Below are positions 32,261 through 41,560 of a DNA stretch of 64,000 nt, piece by piece (positions within the stretch are counted from its first letter, which is position 1; every line of letters starts with the position of its first letter). The stretch comes from Cladopsammia gracilis (Eukaryota > Cnidaria > Anthozoa > Scleractinia > Dendrophylliidae): the NCBI GenBank assembly GCA_022457155.1, contig JAJGOT010000130.1, forward strand, positions 1,045,001 to 1,109,000, given 5' to 3'. The position numbers and the translations under genes are program-made. The notes beneath the pieces were generated by a model, which worked only from the letters and a program-made list of their open reading frames with translations, ran no database searches and had not been told where the DNA came from.

Positions 32261-33029
32261 AATAATTTTTGAGGTAAGTTGTATTATCTTTGGTTAGTTT
32301 ACTCCTTCTGAATTTGCGTTTTGTGTTGGTGCTTAAGATAGTTTCTTTTTTGTCACTGATACAAATAGAAGAGAAGTTTTATATTATTCAAGCAAAGATG
32401 TATAACACAGTCATTGTTTTCAAATAGAAATTTACCGTGTAAGAAAACGTAGACGGATAAAATATTAACAAAGTATCGCTGCTCAATTTATCTTTTACGA
32501 TTTGTTGATTCAGGTTAGAAATGATCTTCATAGTAAACATTTGGAACCAACTTGAAAACATTTGCACTATGTCTGATATTTTATTTAGCCTCCTTCGCTT
32601 TCTACTAGTAAGTTTTGCGTTAAAATCTATTAGAAACAATCAAATTTTCAATGCTGGTAGGAACGGTTGAAAAAGCATTCGGCACTGTTTGGGTGAAATG
32701 GCTCAAAATAAAATATAACATTTTATATTTCAGACATTTTTGTTTGATTTATAACATATCATCATCATGGTCATCAACATAATCATCATCAACAACAATA
32801 TCATCAACATCATCATCATCTTCATCGTCATATACATTCCCCAAAAGTAATGATAGCAAGAATTTTTAACTTGGTATTTTTTGCTAGGTCTTATTGGGCT
32901 ACTCTTCACATTAACACATTTTCAACTTAGGATTTTAAGTGATGCGACTCAAAATATAATAGGTTTTTCAAAAATCAAGTGTTCCGCGCGTTTTTGCTTT
33001 TTGTTCCTTTAATTACTTTAGGAACAAAT
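32261..33029. other. AT-rich spacer with an imperfect (ATC)n tract
   Basis: No supported gene. An imperfect ATC microsatellite lies at 32757-32832, where CATCATCATC and CAACAACA words alternate. An 83-codon minus frame at 32388-32639 has no motif. Confidence 0.45.
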
Positions 33030-33690
33030 TAAATATGCACAAAAAGGAACTTTTGTTCCTTCGCAAATCCTTAAAAGGAACAAAGATTTGCAAATTCGGA
33101 ACAAATTGTTCCTTTTGTTGTACTTGGGAACACGAAGTTCCCATTTATTTAGGTGAAAAGGAACAGCTGGTTCCTATTTGTAGTACTTAGGAACACAACG
33201 TTTCTATTAATTCAGGTGAAAAGGAACAAAAGGTTCCTATTTGTAGCACTTGGGAACACGAAGTTCCTATTTATGTAAGTGAAAAGGAACAACTGGTTCC
33301 TATTTGAAGTACTTAGGAACACAACGTTCCTATTAATTCAGGTGAAAAGGAACAAATGGTTCCCTTTGTTGTACTTGGGAACACGAAGTTCCTATTTATT
33401 CAGGTGAAAAGGAACAACTGGTTCTTATTTGTAGTATTTAGGAACACGACGTTCCTTTTTATTCAAGTGAAAAGGAACAACTGGTTCCTATTTGTAGTAA
33501 ATAGGAACTTCGTGTTCCTATTTACTCAGGTGAAAAGGAACAAATGGTTCCTATTTGTAGTAAATAGGAACTCGTGTTCCTATTTACTCTCAGGTGAAAA
33601 GGAACAAATGGTTCCTATTTATTCAAGTGAAAAGGTACAAGTGGTTCCTATTTGTAGTAAATAGGAACTTCGTGTTCCTATTCAAAGTCA
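33030..33690. repeat. Array of GGAAC-N5-GTTCC dyads, ~63-bp unit (left block)
   Basis: Units of about 60-63 bp, for example AGGTGAAAAGGAACAACTGG followed by TTCCTATTTGTAGTACTTAG, repeat about ten times. Each holds two dyads of the form GGAAC-N5-GTTCC (GGAACAACTGGTTCC and GGAACACGAAGTTCC types). The array stops at 33690 and resumes at 36240 in the same orientation, so the intervening 2.5 kb may be an insertion. The long open frame across it is a by-product. Confidence 0.85.
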
Positions 33691-34400
33691 TTTGAATATA
33701 CTTTATTATGCTTGCAAGCCAGTAGTCTCGTGCAAATGGATATGGAATCCCCTCGGGGCGCTCTCATTGGCGTAACGGGTATATATTAACCGCTCCCTGC
33801 TTAATTTGGCATCTTTTGGCGGAAAACCACGCAGTGGAAAGCTCGCTTTTGTTGTTTGCACCAACTCCGAACACAGATCACGGCCGACCAAGACATCGCG
33901 GTTCCGCTACCAGGCAATTTGCTCAGGCCATCCAAGAGAACAACGCACCGGCTCCGGCCCAGCAAGGCGTTGTCGAGGTCTGTTTTAGGTTTGTTGTTTT
34001 TCTCTTGGTGTTATTTAGCGTATTTTCAATTCTTCGAGCACATTTGTTGGCATTTCGTCCGTCGCTCTTCGCGTCTAGAAGCAAGTTTTTCTCTTCAAAG
34101 CTTTTGCTGGTGTTGTTATTTTAGTTTTCTCGTGGTCGACTCGTGGTTTGTCCTCGGTTTAGGTTTAGTCTAGCACGTGGTTCCCAAAGATTTTATTAGT
34201 GTTATATGCTTTGCCGTCTTTGTCTCGCGCACGTGTTTTTAGATCGTAAAGGAATTCAGAATAACCGTGTTCATGTTTCGGTTTCACTTCACGGTGTTCC
34301 GTTTTGGTGGTTGTTTTTTTCATTCTGTGGGATTTTTTGACACGTGTTTACAGAGTTTTTTCTAGTCTCCTAGCGACTTTCAGGCGTTTATTCAGGTTTG
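33691..34400. other. Interior of the split array, first part
   Basis: Contains a GC-rich block at 33740-33980 with several overlapping short open frames ending near a donor-like GAGGTCTG (33977-33984). One could be a first coding exon but I cannot identify it. The rest is T-rich. Confidence 0.3.
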
Positions 34401-34975
34401 GAAATGTGGCTCCGTGGACTTTAGGTCCGTTTATGGAGAGCATGTTCGAGTCTTTGATTGGCTTCGGGCCCTTTTCAGGGAGGTTTCGTGTAGCTCTGTG
34501 GACTTTAGGTCCATTAATAGAGAGCTTGTTTCGAGTCTCTGATTGGCTTCGGGCCCTTGTCAGAGAGGTTTTTGTGTAGCTCTGTGGGCTTTAGGTCCGT
34601 TTATAGAGAGCTTGTTTCGAGTCGCTGATTGGCTTCAGGCCCTTTTTCAGAGAAGTTTTTGTGTAGCTCTGTGGACTTTAGGTCCGTTTATAGAGAGCTT
34701 GTTCGAGTCTCTGATTGGTTTCGTGCCCTTTTCAGGGACGTTTTTGTGTAGCTCTGTGGATTTTAGGTCCGTTTATAGAGAGCTTGTTTGAGTCTCTGAT
34801 TGGCTTCGGGCCCTTTTCAGAGAAGTTTTGTGTAGCTCTGCGGACTTTAGGTCCGTTTATGGAGAGCTTGTTTCGGGTCTCTGATTGCCCTCAGGCCCTT
34901 TTCTCAAAGACGTTTTGTGCTCTGTGTGGGCCTTAGGACTGTTTATAGAGAGCTTCTCGAGTCTCTGAACGGCTG
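34400..34975 (+). repeat. Minisatellite, ~86-bp unit
   Basis: About seven copies of a unit reading GTGTAGCTCTGTGGACTTTA, GGTCCGTTTATAGAGAGCTTG and GAGTCTCTGATTGGCTTCGG, GCCCTTTTCAGGGAGG occur head to tail, the last degenerate. The overlapping plus-strand open frames repeat the same peptide and are not genes. Confidence 0.85.
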
Positions 34976-36240
34976 CGGGCCCCACTCTTTTGAGGAAGTG
35001 GTGGAGCTTTTTGCGTCGGATAATTACGGATAATTACAGATAATTATTTTTGTCGTTTGGGCGGCTTCCGCCTTGGATTTTGAAGGATTATGGGCTCCTT
35101 CAGTCCGTCTTTGGTTGTTACCATGTTGCTTGGCCGGGGGCTCGCTCTCCGACCGCCTCGGGAGGTGGTCTCGGATCGATCTGAGATCGATCTCATTTAG
35201 ATTGATCTAAACGGCCAAGTGATGTTAAAACTGCGCAAAACTTCAAACCCCAAGGCAGCACCCTATAAAACAGAGGCGTTGGCTTTTATTGCAACGGCCT
35301 GGTGCACACGCGGAATTGGTGTTTCAGGATGCAGAGAGACCTGGAGAACCCACCTGCTGTAAAGCGTCCACCATGGGATGAACGGCGCCTTAAAATAAGG
35401 TGGGTCGTTTTTATTTTTGTCTTGGTTTGATATGCTGCTTTGGTTTTTGCTTAGCGGATTATTTTAGCCCAAAGCCCAATAACGTGTTTTCGTTCTCAAG
35501 GGCGTTAGCGATGACTAACTGTAGTCCTTTATTGAAGTTTTTCTTTTGTTTTTCCCTGTTATCCTTTTTTCGATCACGATCATTCTCGGCTGGGAACAGC
35601 AATCCGCACGGACATTCCGTTTCATCGGGTGTCACGTGTATTGTCCGTTCGCGGGCGTGTTGGAGCGCTGTTTCCTGGCTGGGACTCCCTCCTTAACCCT
35701 GGGTTGTCAGTTACTCTTTTTGTTCTAATCTTTATCCTTTGTCAATTCCGTTGGTTTATTTGCGATTTTATTCCTCGAAAGCGTTTCAAACACTCCAACG
35801 CTTTTAGCGTTCCAGTATGGAAATGATTGCTCAGTTTTGCCCTCTAGATGCTCAACGATAGCAAGAGAGCGACAGCTCCGGTGGATTAAGTTCGGCGGGA
35901 GTCCCGGCCAGGAAACAGTTTTTTCCATTGAGGCATTTGCATGAAGTCCAGTGGAGAACCGAGTCCCTCTGTAGAAAGTGTGGTCTTAGTATAAGGCGGC
36001 TTTGCATACAAATGCGTGTGTCTTTTTTCCTTTTTTTCGTTTTTTTTTGTTTTGTTTTTTTTTTGGAGGGAAGGGGGTTTGGAGCGGGTTCGGATTGTTA
36101 AGGTTTGGAAAGGGGATATATTTTCGGGTGGTTTCGAATCCCTTCTGATAGCAAACGTAGGAAAGGGAGTGACGTAGCCGGAGTGTCACTCCCCATATCT
36201 TAATCCAACAACAATGGCGGCAGAAATAATATAGTACTAT
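34976..36240. other. Interior of the split array, second part
   Basis: No supported gene. Features: a GATCGATCTGAGATCGATCT palindromic cluster near 35174, an inverted pair TTTCCTGGCTGGGACTCCC (near 35670) and GGGAGTCCCGGCCAGGAAAC (near 35896), and a T-rich run at 36029-36066. The inverted pair suggests an embedded ~250-bp fold-back element. Confidence 0.4.
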
Positions 36241-37085
36241 TTACTCCGGTGAAAAGGAACAAATGGTTCCTATTTGTAGTAAATAGGAACTTCGTGCTCC
36301 TATTTACTCAGGTGAAAAGGAACAAATGGTTCCTATTTGTAGTACTTAGGAACACGAAGTTCCTATTTATTGAGGTGAAAAGGAACAACTGGTTCCCTTT
36401 GTATTACTTGGGAACACGAAGTTCCTATTTATTGAGGTGAAAAGGAACAACTGTTTCCGTTATCATCTGTTTAGGAACAAAAGGTCCTTTTTGGGTTGTT
36501 CCGATTTTTCTATCTGTTCCCTTTTGAGAGAAAGGAGAACAAATGTTCCTAATTTGACTGCCCACTTAACCCAATAAGGAACACTTTGTTCCTGTTAACT
36601 AGCATATTATGCTGTTGACCTCGACAATGAGGACCAGTTGTTCCGATTAGAGTGATTTTCGTAAGACCGTGAAACAGTATCTAGCAATTAATCAAAATTA
36701 GCCAACATTAGCTAAAACTAAACAAAAGAAAACAATGGAATTAGTGTCTAATAGTGTCTACTAGTGCCTACTAACTTAGTAACTGTTTCACGGTCTTACG
36801 AAAATCACTCTAAGCCTTCTCTGATGCGCAATGAGGAACGTGTTGTTCCTAATTGACTACTTGTCGTTCCCATTTTGTTTAAAAGGTTCCTATTAGCGTC
36901 ACGAAGGAACAAGTTTGTTCCTAATCAAACTGTTCCTATTTCAACTGAATGGGAACTATTGTTCTGTTTTTAAACCACAATAAGATCCGCTTTTAATCGA
37001 ACAGGAACTGGCGTTCCATTTTGTTTTAACCGCTTTAAGTAATGGGAACGATGGATCCTATTTAGCTTTGGCAATCAGGAACTCG
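36240..37085. repeat. GGAAC-N5-GTTCC dyad array (right block), decaying towards the recombinase gene
   Basis: Four regular units (36240-36460) match the left array. From 36460 to 37080 only isolated, diverged dyads remain (GGAACAAGTTTGTTCC, GGAACGTGTTGTTCC, GGAACTGGCGTTCC and others), with an embedded MITE. The block ends about 320 bp before the recombinase start codon. Regular spacing of dyads suggests a protein-binding array, but this is inference. Confidence 0.7.
36647..36813. mobile_element. 167-bp MITE with 32-bp perfect terminal inverted repeats
   Basis: The left end TTAGAGTGATTTTCGTAAGA and the following CCGTGAAACAGT are exactly repeated in inverse at 36782-36813. The interior is AT-rich with AGTGTCTA/AGTGCCTA words. 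Inserted in the degenerate GGAAC region. Confidence 0.85.
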
Positions 37086-37404
37086 CGCTCACGATGTTAG
37101 GCTGCCACTTCTCTGTCACTCTGGCTTGCCTACAACATGCTTAATCACGTTATTAGGGCATGCAGGTCCGTGCAAGTTCGGAATTGCCCTTTTGTTCCGT
37201 TTGGTTATGTGTCGGCCCTAAAACAAATTTGTTTAATTGTGTTGTGCGAACAATGGGACATGCAAGAGATAATGCGACAAGGAACAAGCTTATTTAGCCA
37301 AACATCGAATAATGTCTCTTGGGAGGGATAAACAAGTCGGCTAATATATGTAGTAACCACGCGAGAGAAACTTTAAAATCTTCCAGCTAAGTTTGGTGCT
37401 AGAG

Positions 37405-39316
37405 ATGAACAAACGAGAGGACGAGATCGACTGGTCAAAGTTAGCAAACGCATCGCCCAAACCAAAGAGACTTCACTTAGAAGAAGATGATTCTGATGGC
37501 CTTTTTCACTGTCCACTTCAAACCTGCAATCACGATGGATTTACCACACAAAGAGGCTGTAGAAAACACGTAAAGAACAAACACCGTTGGTATTTTCATT
37601 TCGACGAAAAGCCAAACAGGTTCTGTCCTCGTGTACCGGTAACAAAAAGAACGAAACAAAGACTAAACAATAGACTACACGGAAATAATAGATGACAAAC
37701 AAAGAGAATACAATGTAAAATCCCTCGTGTACCGGTACACCAGGACAGAACCGCCAAACAGCACTCAGATTGAAGCAGCGTGTTTAGGCAACGAAAATGA
37801 AGCCGACGCCGATCAGAAGACTCGACGTAAAATCAGGACAGTTGCGTCTTTTGACATGTCGAGCGATATTGCTCGAGATTTTTTATCCTGGCTAACCGGC
37901 AGTGGCGGCGGCTGTAAAAGCGATCGCCAAGCACAACAAATTGTCAGCAAGTGTATGAAATTTCTGAAATTCTGTTGCAAAGACGAAGAGGAGCTCACTT
38001 TTGACATCGTCGACTTTAGTTTATGTTCTCCTAATCTCCTATTTAAATTTGTCGATACGATGCAAGACGACTGGAATCTTGGACACGCAGGACGTCTAGG
38101 CTACTTGGACGCCATTGCAGAACTGGGAGACTTTCGAAAAGTGAACGGCGCATCGGACTCCATTTTGAGAGGGCTGTCTTCAACAGAAATGTACCTGAAA
38201 AGGGTGCGCAAAACCGTTTCCAAAATGATGCGATTGCAGTGGAAGTGGACCAGCGAACTCGATATCGACGCCTTAGAAGTCAAGGGGCATTGGGCAACGC
38301 TAGAGGAGCTATTGGAAGTCGTGGCACGTTTCTTGCCGCGCTACGAGGGCGTGCTGAACGTGTGCAAAGAAAAACAGGGCACGGTATCTCCGTTGGACTT
38401 GTCGTTTGCCACCAAATTCCTCGCTGTATATTTGTTTATCAAGGTCAAAGGGTCGCGCCCAATGACATATCAGTATTTGACTGTCGAGATGGTGAACAAA
38501 GCTAAGACGAACGGCGGGTTTATCGATCAGAAAATGTTCAAAACAGCGGGCAAATACGGCTTCGATTCTCTATTCCTGACTGACACTAGCATGCAAGTGT
38601 TGGATGGATACATCAATCACATTCGCCCTCTGCTCAAGCCGACCTGCGATTATGTTTTGGTAACGAGAAACGGAGGACAGCAAAACAAGCTGGGAGAACT
38701 GATGAGCAAGTTAGTTTTCGACGCAACTGGCAAGTACGTTCACCCGACTCGCTCTCGACAACTAGTTGAAACTGAGAGCTCCAAACATCTCAGCGGTAGC
38801 GCGCAAAGCGCGATCTCCGAGGACCAGAAACACAGCTCTGTCGTGGCAAGAGTTCACTATCAAAAACAACGATCGCGCGAGGTCGCTACAAAAGCGCACG
38901 AATTTCTGGAAAGATTGCACGGCGACAAGGGATCGGAGTTAGAAATGGACGTGCGCTCGAGGCTTTCGGACAAATCAACGTCTTCCCAAGAGCAGGACGA
39001 TGACGTTAAAGGCGATATGTCTTCTGCGGACGAAGTCGAAACGAGCCCCAAAACACCACCGCGGCCTAAGCCTTTACGAAGGGTTGCAAGTCTAAAGACA
39101 GAACGCGCGTCCAAAGCTATTGAAATTGGCGCGAGAAGAAAACAAATGTTGTTCACCCCCGAGGAGGACCGATATCTAAAAACGGGACTTGAACGACACA
39201 GCTACGGGCAATGGCAAGCGATTCTAAGAGACCCCGAATTTCATTTTCAAACCGGAAGGACAGCAAACTCTCTGCTGAGAAGATTTGGATCACATTCGAA
39301 ATCATGTCACAAATAA
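37405..39316 (+). pseudogene. C2H2 zinc finger - tyrosine recombinase - Myb/SANT protein (Crypton-like), split by a MITE
   Basis: ATG 37405 begins a charged N-terminus followed by a C2H2-type finger (HCPLQTCNHDGF...CRKHVKNKH). A 134-bp MITE plus its 8-bp duplication (142 bp, not a multiple of 3) shifts the frame, and translation would end at 37695. After the insert the frame continues to TAA 39314-39316. In the 529-residue downstream frame all catalytic positions expected of a tyrosine recombinase are visible: Arg244 (KGSRPMTY), Lys272, His339-Pro-Thr-Arg342, His369 and Tyr378 (ARVHYQKQ). A Ser/Asp-rich linker leads to a Myb/SANT-like domain at about 473-520 (FTPEEDRYLKTGLERHSYGQ). No other break is seen, so the gene was intact until recently. 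I recognise similar coral proteins and infer a Crypton-type recombinase or domesticated derivative. The dyad arrays upstream and the 199-bp repeats downstream may belong to the element. Confidence 0.75.
37619..37752. mobile_element. 134-bp MITE with 8-bp target duplication inside the recombinase gene
   Basis: Terminal inverted repeats of 23 bp (GGTTCTGTCCTCGTGTACCG at the left, with one mismatch to the right arm) are flanked on both sides by GCCAAACA (37611-37618 and 37753-37760). An 8-bp duplication is typical of hAT elements. Removing insert plus one duplication copy rejoins the two coding frames, which proves the gene is the target. No coding capacity. Confidence 0.92.
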
Positions 39317-39703
39317 GTGGATCGACCATCGGCACAGACATTTGCTTAGTCGCGAGTTAAAAATGTTATAAATTGGACAGAACTCAAGCTCTTTAGCAAG
39401 CCAAATCAATGCGCGAAACGCAATGATATGGCGCAGACTAACTTGAACTCTTCTTGAGAATATAAGTACTAAACGTATCCAGTTGACATTGAAAGTTCTT
39501 TGCATGCCACAAATAAGTGAATCGACCATCGGCGCAGACATTTGCTTAGTCGCGAGTTAAAAATGTTATGAATTGGACAGAATTCAAGCTCTTTAGCAAG
39601 CCAAATCAATGCGCGAAACGGAATGATATGGCGCAGACTAACTTGAACTCTTCTTGAGAATATAAGTACTAAACGTATCCAGTTGACATTGAAATTTCTT
39701 TGC
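39305..39703. repeat. Two tandem 199-bp units overlapping the recombinase stop codon
   Basis: The unit starts ACAAATAAGTGGATCGACCA, includes AGTCGCGAGTTAAAAATGTT, and ends near CCAGTTGACATTGAAAGTTC. Copies start at about 39309 and 39508. The first copy begins within the last codons of the recombinase gene, so gene end and repeat are part of one unit. A third copy is at 40110-40335. Confidence 0.8.
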
Positions 39704-40109
39704 AAGTATGGAATTGTCAAACAGTGGTTTCGATAAACGATGTGTATTCTTTATATAATATTGAAAGATTCACCCAGCTTAAAGGAGCTATACCATGGTG
39801 ATTTTGAGTTTTTTGGGGTCAAAACTGTTCCAAATTGAAACCAAGTACCTTTATCGTGCATGAAATGCTTGTAGAAAACTAAGAGGAAGATATCGGCAAG
39901 TGAATTCTTAAAGAGAGAATAAACCATAATCAGATTTTTAGCGAGTTTTCCAAGAGAGAAGCGATAAACTTGAAAAAATTGGCCAATTTTTTTCAAGATA
40001 TTGGCCAATATTTTCAAGATACAATCTATTTCCATCCTGGCCATGTGCAGCGCGCAAGATAGTTAGTTTTACTAAAAAAAACCAAACAAAACTGAACCCT
40101 TATTGTTGG
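39704..40109. other. DNA inserted between 199-bp units
   Basis: A stretch starting near TTAAAGGAGCTATACCATGG (39780) separates the second and third copies. Its sequence resembles a dispersed coral repeat, but I could not find matching inverted ends. No gene. Confidence 0.4.
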
Positions 40110-40335
40110 GTTTTTACTGAACTCTTCTTGATAATATAAGTAGTAAACTTATCCAGTTGACATTGAAAGTTCTTTGCATGCCACAAATAAGTGAATTGAA
40201 TCGACCATCGGCACAGACATTTGCTTAGTCGCGAGTTAAAAATGTTATGAATTGGACAGAACTCAAGCTCTTTAGCAAGCCAAATCAATGCGCGAAACGC
40301 AATGATATGGCGCAGACTGACTTGTCAAGAATAAA
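40110..40335. repeat. Third 199-bp unit with part of a preceding one
   Basis: Begins within the unit (CTCTTCTTGATAATATAAGT) and continues through a full copy with a 5-base insertion (GAATTGAATCGACC). Same orientation as the pair at 39305-39703. Confidence 0.75.
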
Positions 40336-40776
40336 CTCTTCTTGATAGTATAAGTATATACTACAGAATCAACAGCGCCATTTAATTTTGAAGTATTCAA
40401 CGCTTTCTGCCACTGGACTTGATTTACACAACTCTCAGAATAGTGAAAACGACCTCCTTATGGTCTATCTTAGAGACAAACTGCGCTGATTGTGACATTG
40501 GTACGTTTTTTATACGAAACGAAACTCAATCGCCATTTGACTACGTTTGGCTTAATTTTTCGAACTACTCTGAAATTTGGCACGCTGCATGTATGAAATC
40601 GTCATCTCGCAAATGATGATGATGAATGAAATCTCAACGCACTGGTTGAAATTCATTGCTGACTTGGGCTAAAGAAGCGTTTAATCTGTCCGTTATTTTC
40701 TTTCCTTCTATCTTCTTTACTTCTTCGCTCCAGGGCAGTCAGAGGAAAAAAGAACGCCACTCCTTTCATCTGCGTT

Positions 40777-41016
40777 TTAATCGCCTCGTCGCACTCCGTC
40801 ATCGCGCTTTTGGCAAATGTTTCTCCACAGGTCGTCAACGTTTCTGTCTTGCTCATTTGTGGCGTACGCTACTTTAGCAGATAGCAATGAACAAGTTCCT
40901 TGCACGGCTGGTAATACCTTGCTAACCATGCCAGGGCACTTCGGATTCTCTGAGGTTAACACAAGCAAGATATGAAAACAATACATCAATAACAAACATG
41001 ATCTAAAACGATGCAT
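40777..41016 (-). CDS. Possible small secreted protein
   Basis: A 79-codon minus-strand frame starts at ATG 41016-41014. It opens with a good signal-peptide profile (basic MHRFR, hydrophobic LLLMYCFHILLVL, then TSENPKCPG) and continues with a soluble stretch with three further-spaced Cys and a charged C-terminus (QKRDDGVRRGD). It has no recognised family. It lies about 200 bp from the 3' end of the Tx1-like LINE. It might be a real small gene, a first exon, or chance; composition is the only support. Confidence 0.3.
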   Translation of the reverse strand: MHRFRSCLLLMYCFHILLVLTSENPKCPGMVSKVLPAVQGTCSLLSAKVAYATNEQDRNVDDLWRNICQKRDDGVRRGD

Positions 41017-41560
41017 TCACATGTTTTAAAACAAAAGCTTGGCGATTCGTGCAGAGTTAAACAGTTTAAACTTGAGCGTCTTCATGTTTTCATTCTTGAT
41101 ATGTTTCGTTCTATGCGGCGAGGCTTAGTTTACCCTGAGTTTGACGAAATTTCTTGCTTAAGAAATATAAGAAATCCGTCTACAGGAGAGAATTGAAAAC
41201 TACGTACCTTACTGTTTTTTTTTTGTTTTTTTTTTTTGAAAACCTCAGATTTTATTGATGACTCAAGTAAGTAGTAGTAGATTACACGCCAACGTCGTAA
41301 AAACAGCCAAAGGGCTGGTACACAAAGGACAATGTTCGTAACGCTAAGTAATAAAAACAGCCAAAAGGCTGACACTGTTCATAGCCTATCTAAGATACTA
41401 AAAGAAAAACACAACACACTCATTCCGAATATCACAAAAACCAGGGGAGGCCCAACGGGCCCGAAATTGTTCGCGTGGGAGCCGAGAGAAGTCTAATCTC
41501 ACCCGGCCCTTAATTGAATGCAAAGCAAACTTGATGACGGCACTAGCCTCGTCTCGCCTA

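Noticed and set aside
33356..33664. 102-codon frame with repeated KRNNWFLFVV peptide
   Set aside because: By-product of the GGAAC minisatellite; unit length near a multiple of three keeps the frame open.
34304..34936. Overlapping frames repeating WTLGPFIESLFESLIGF
   Set aside because: By-product of the 86-bp minisatellite.
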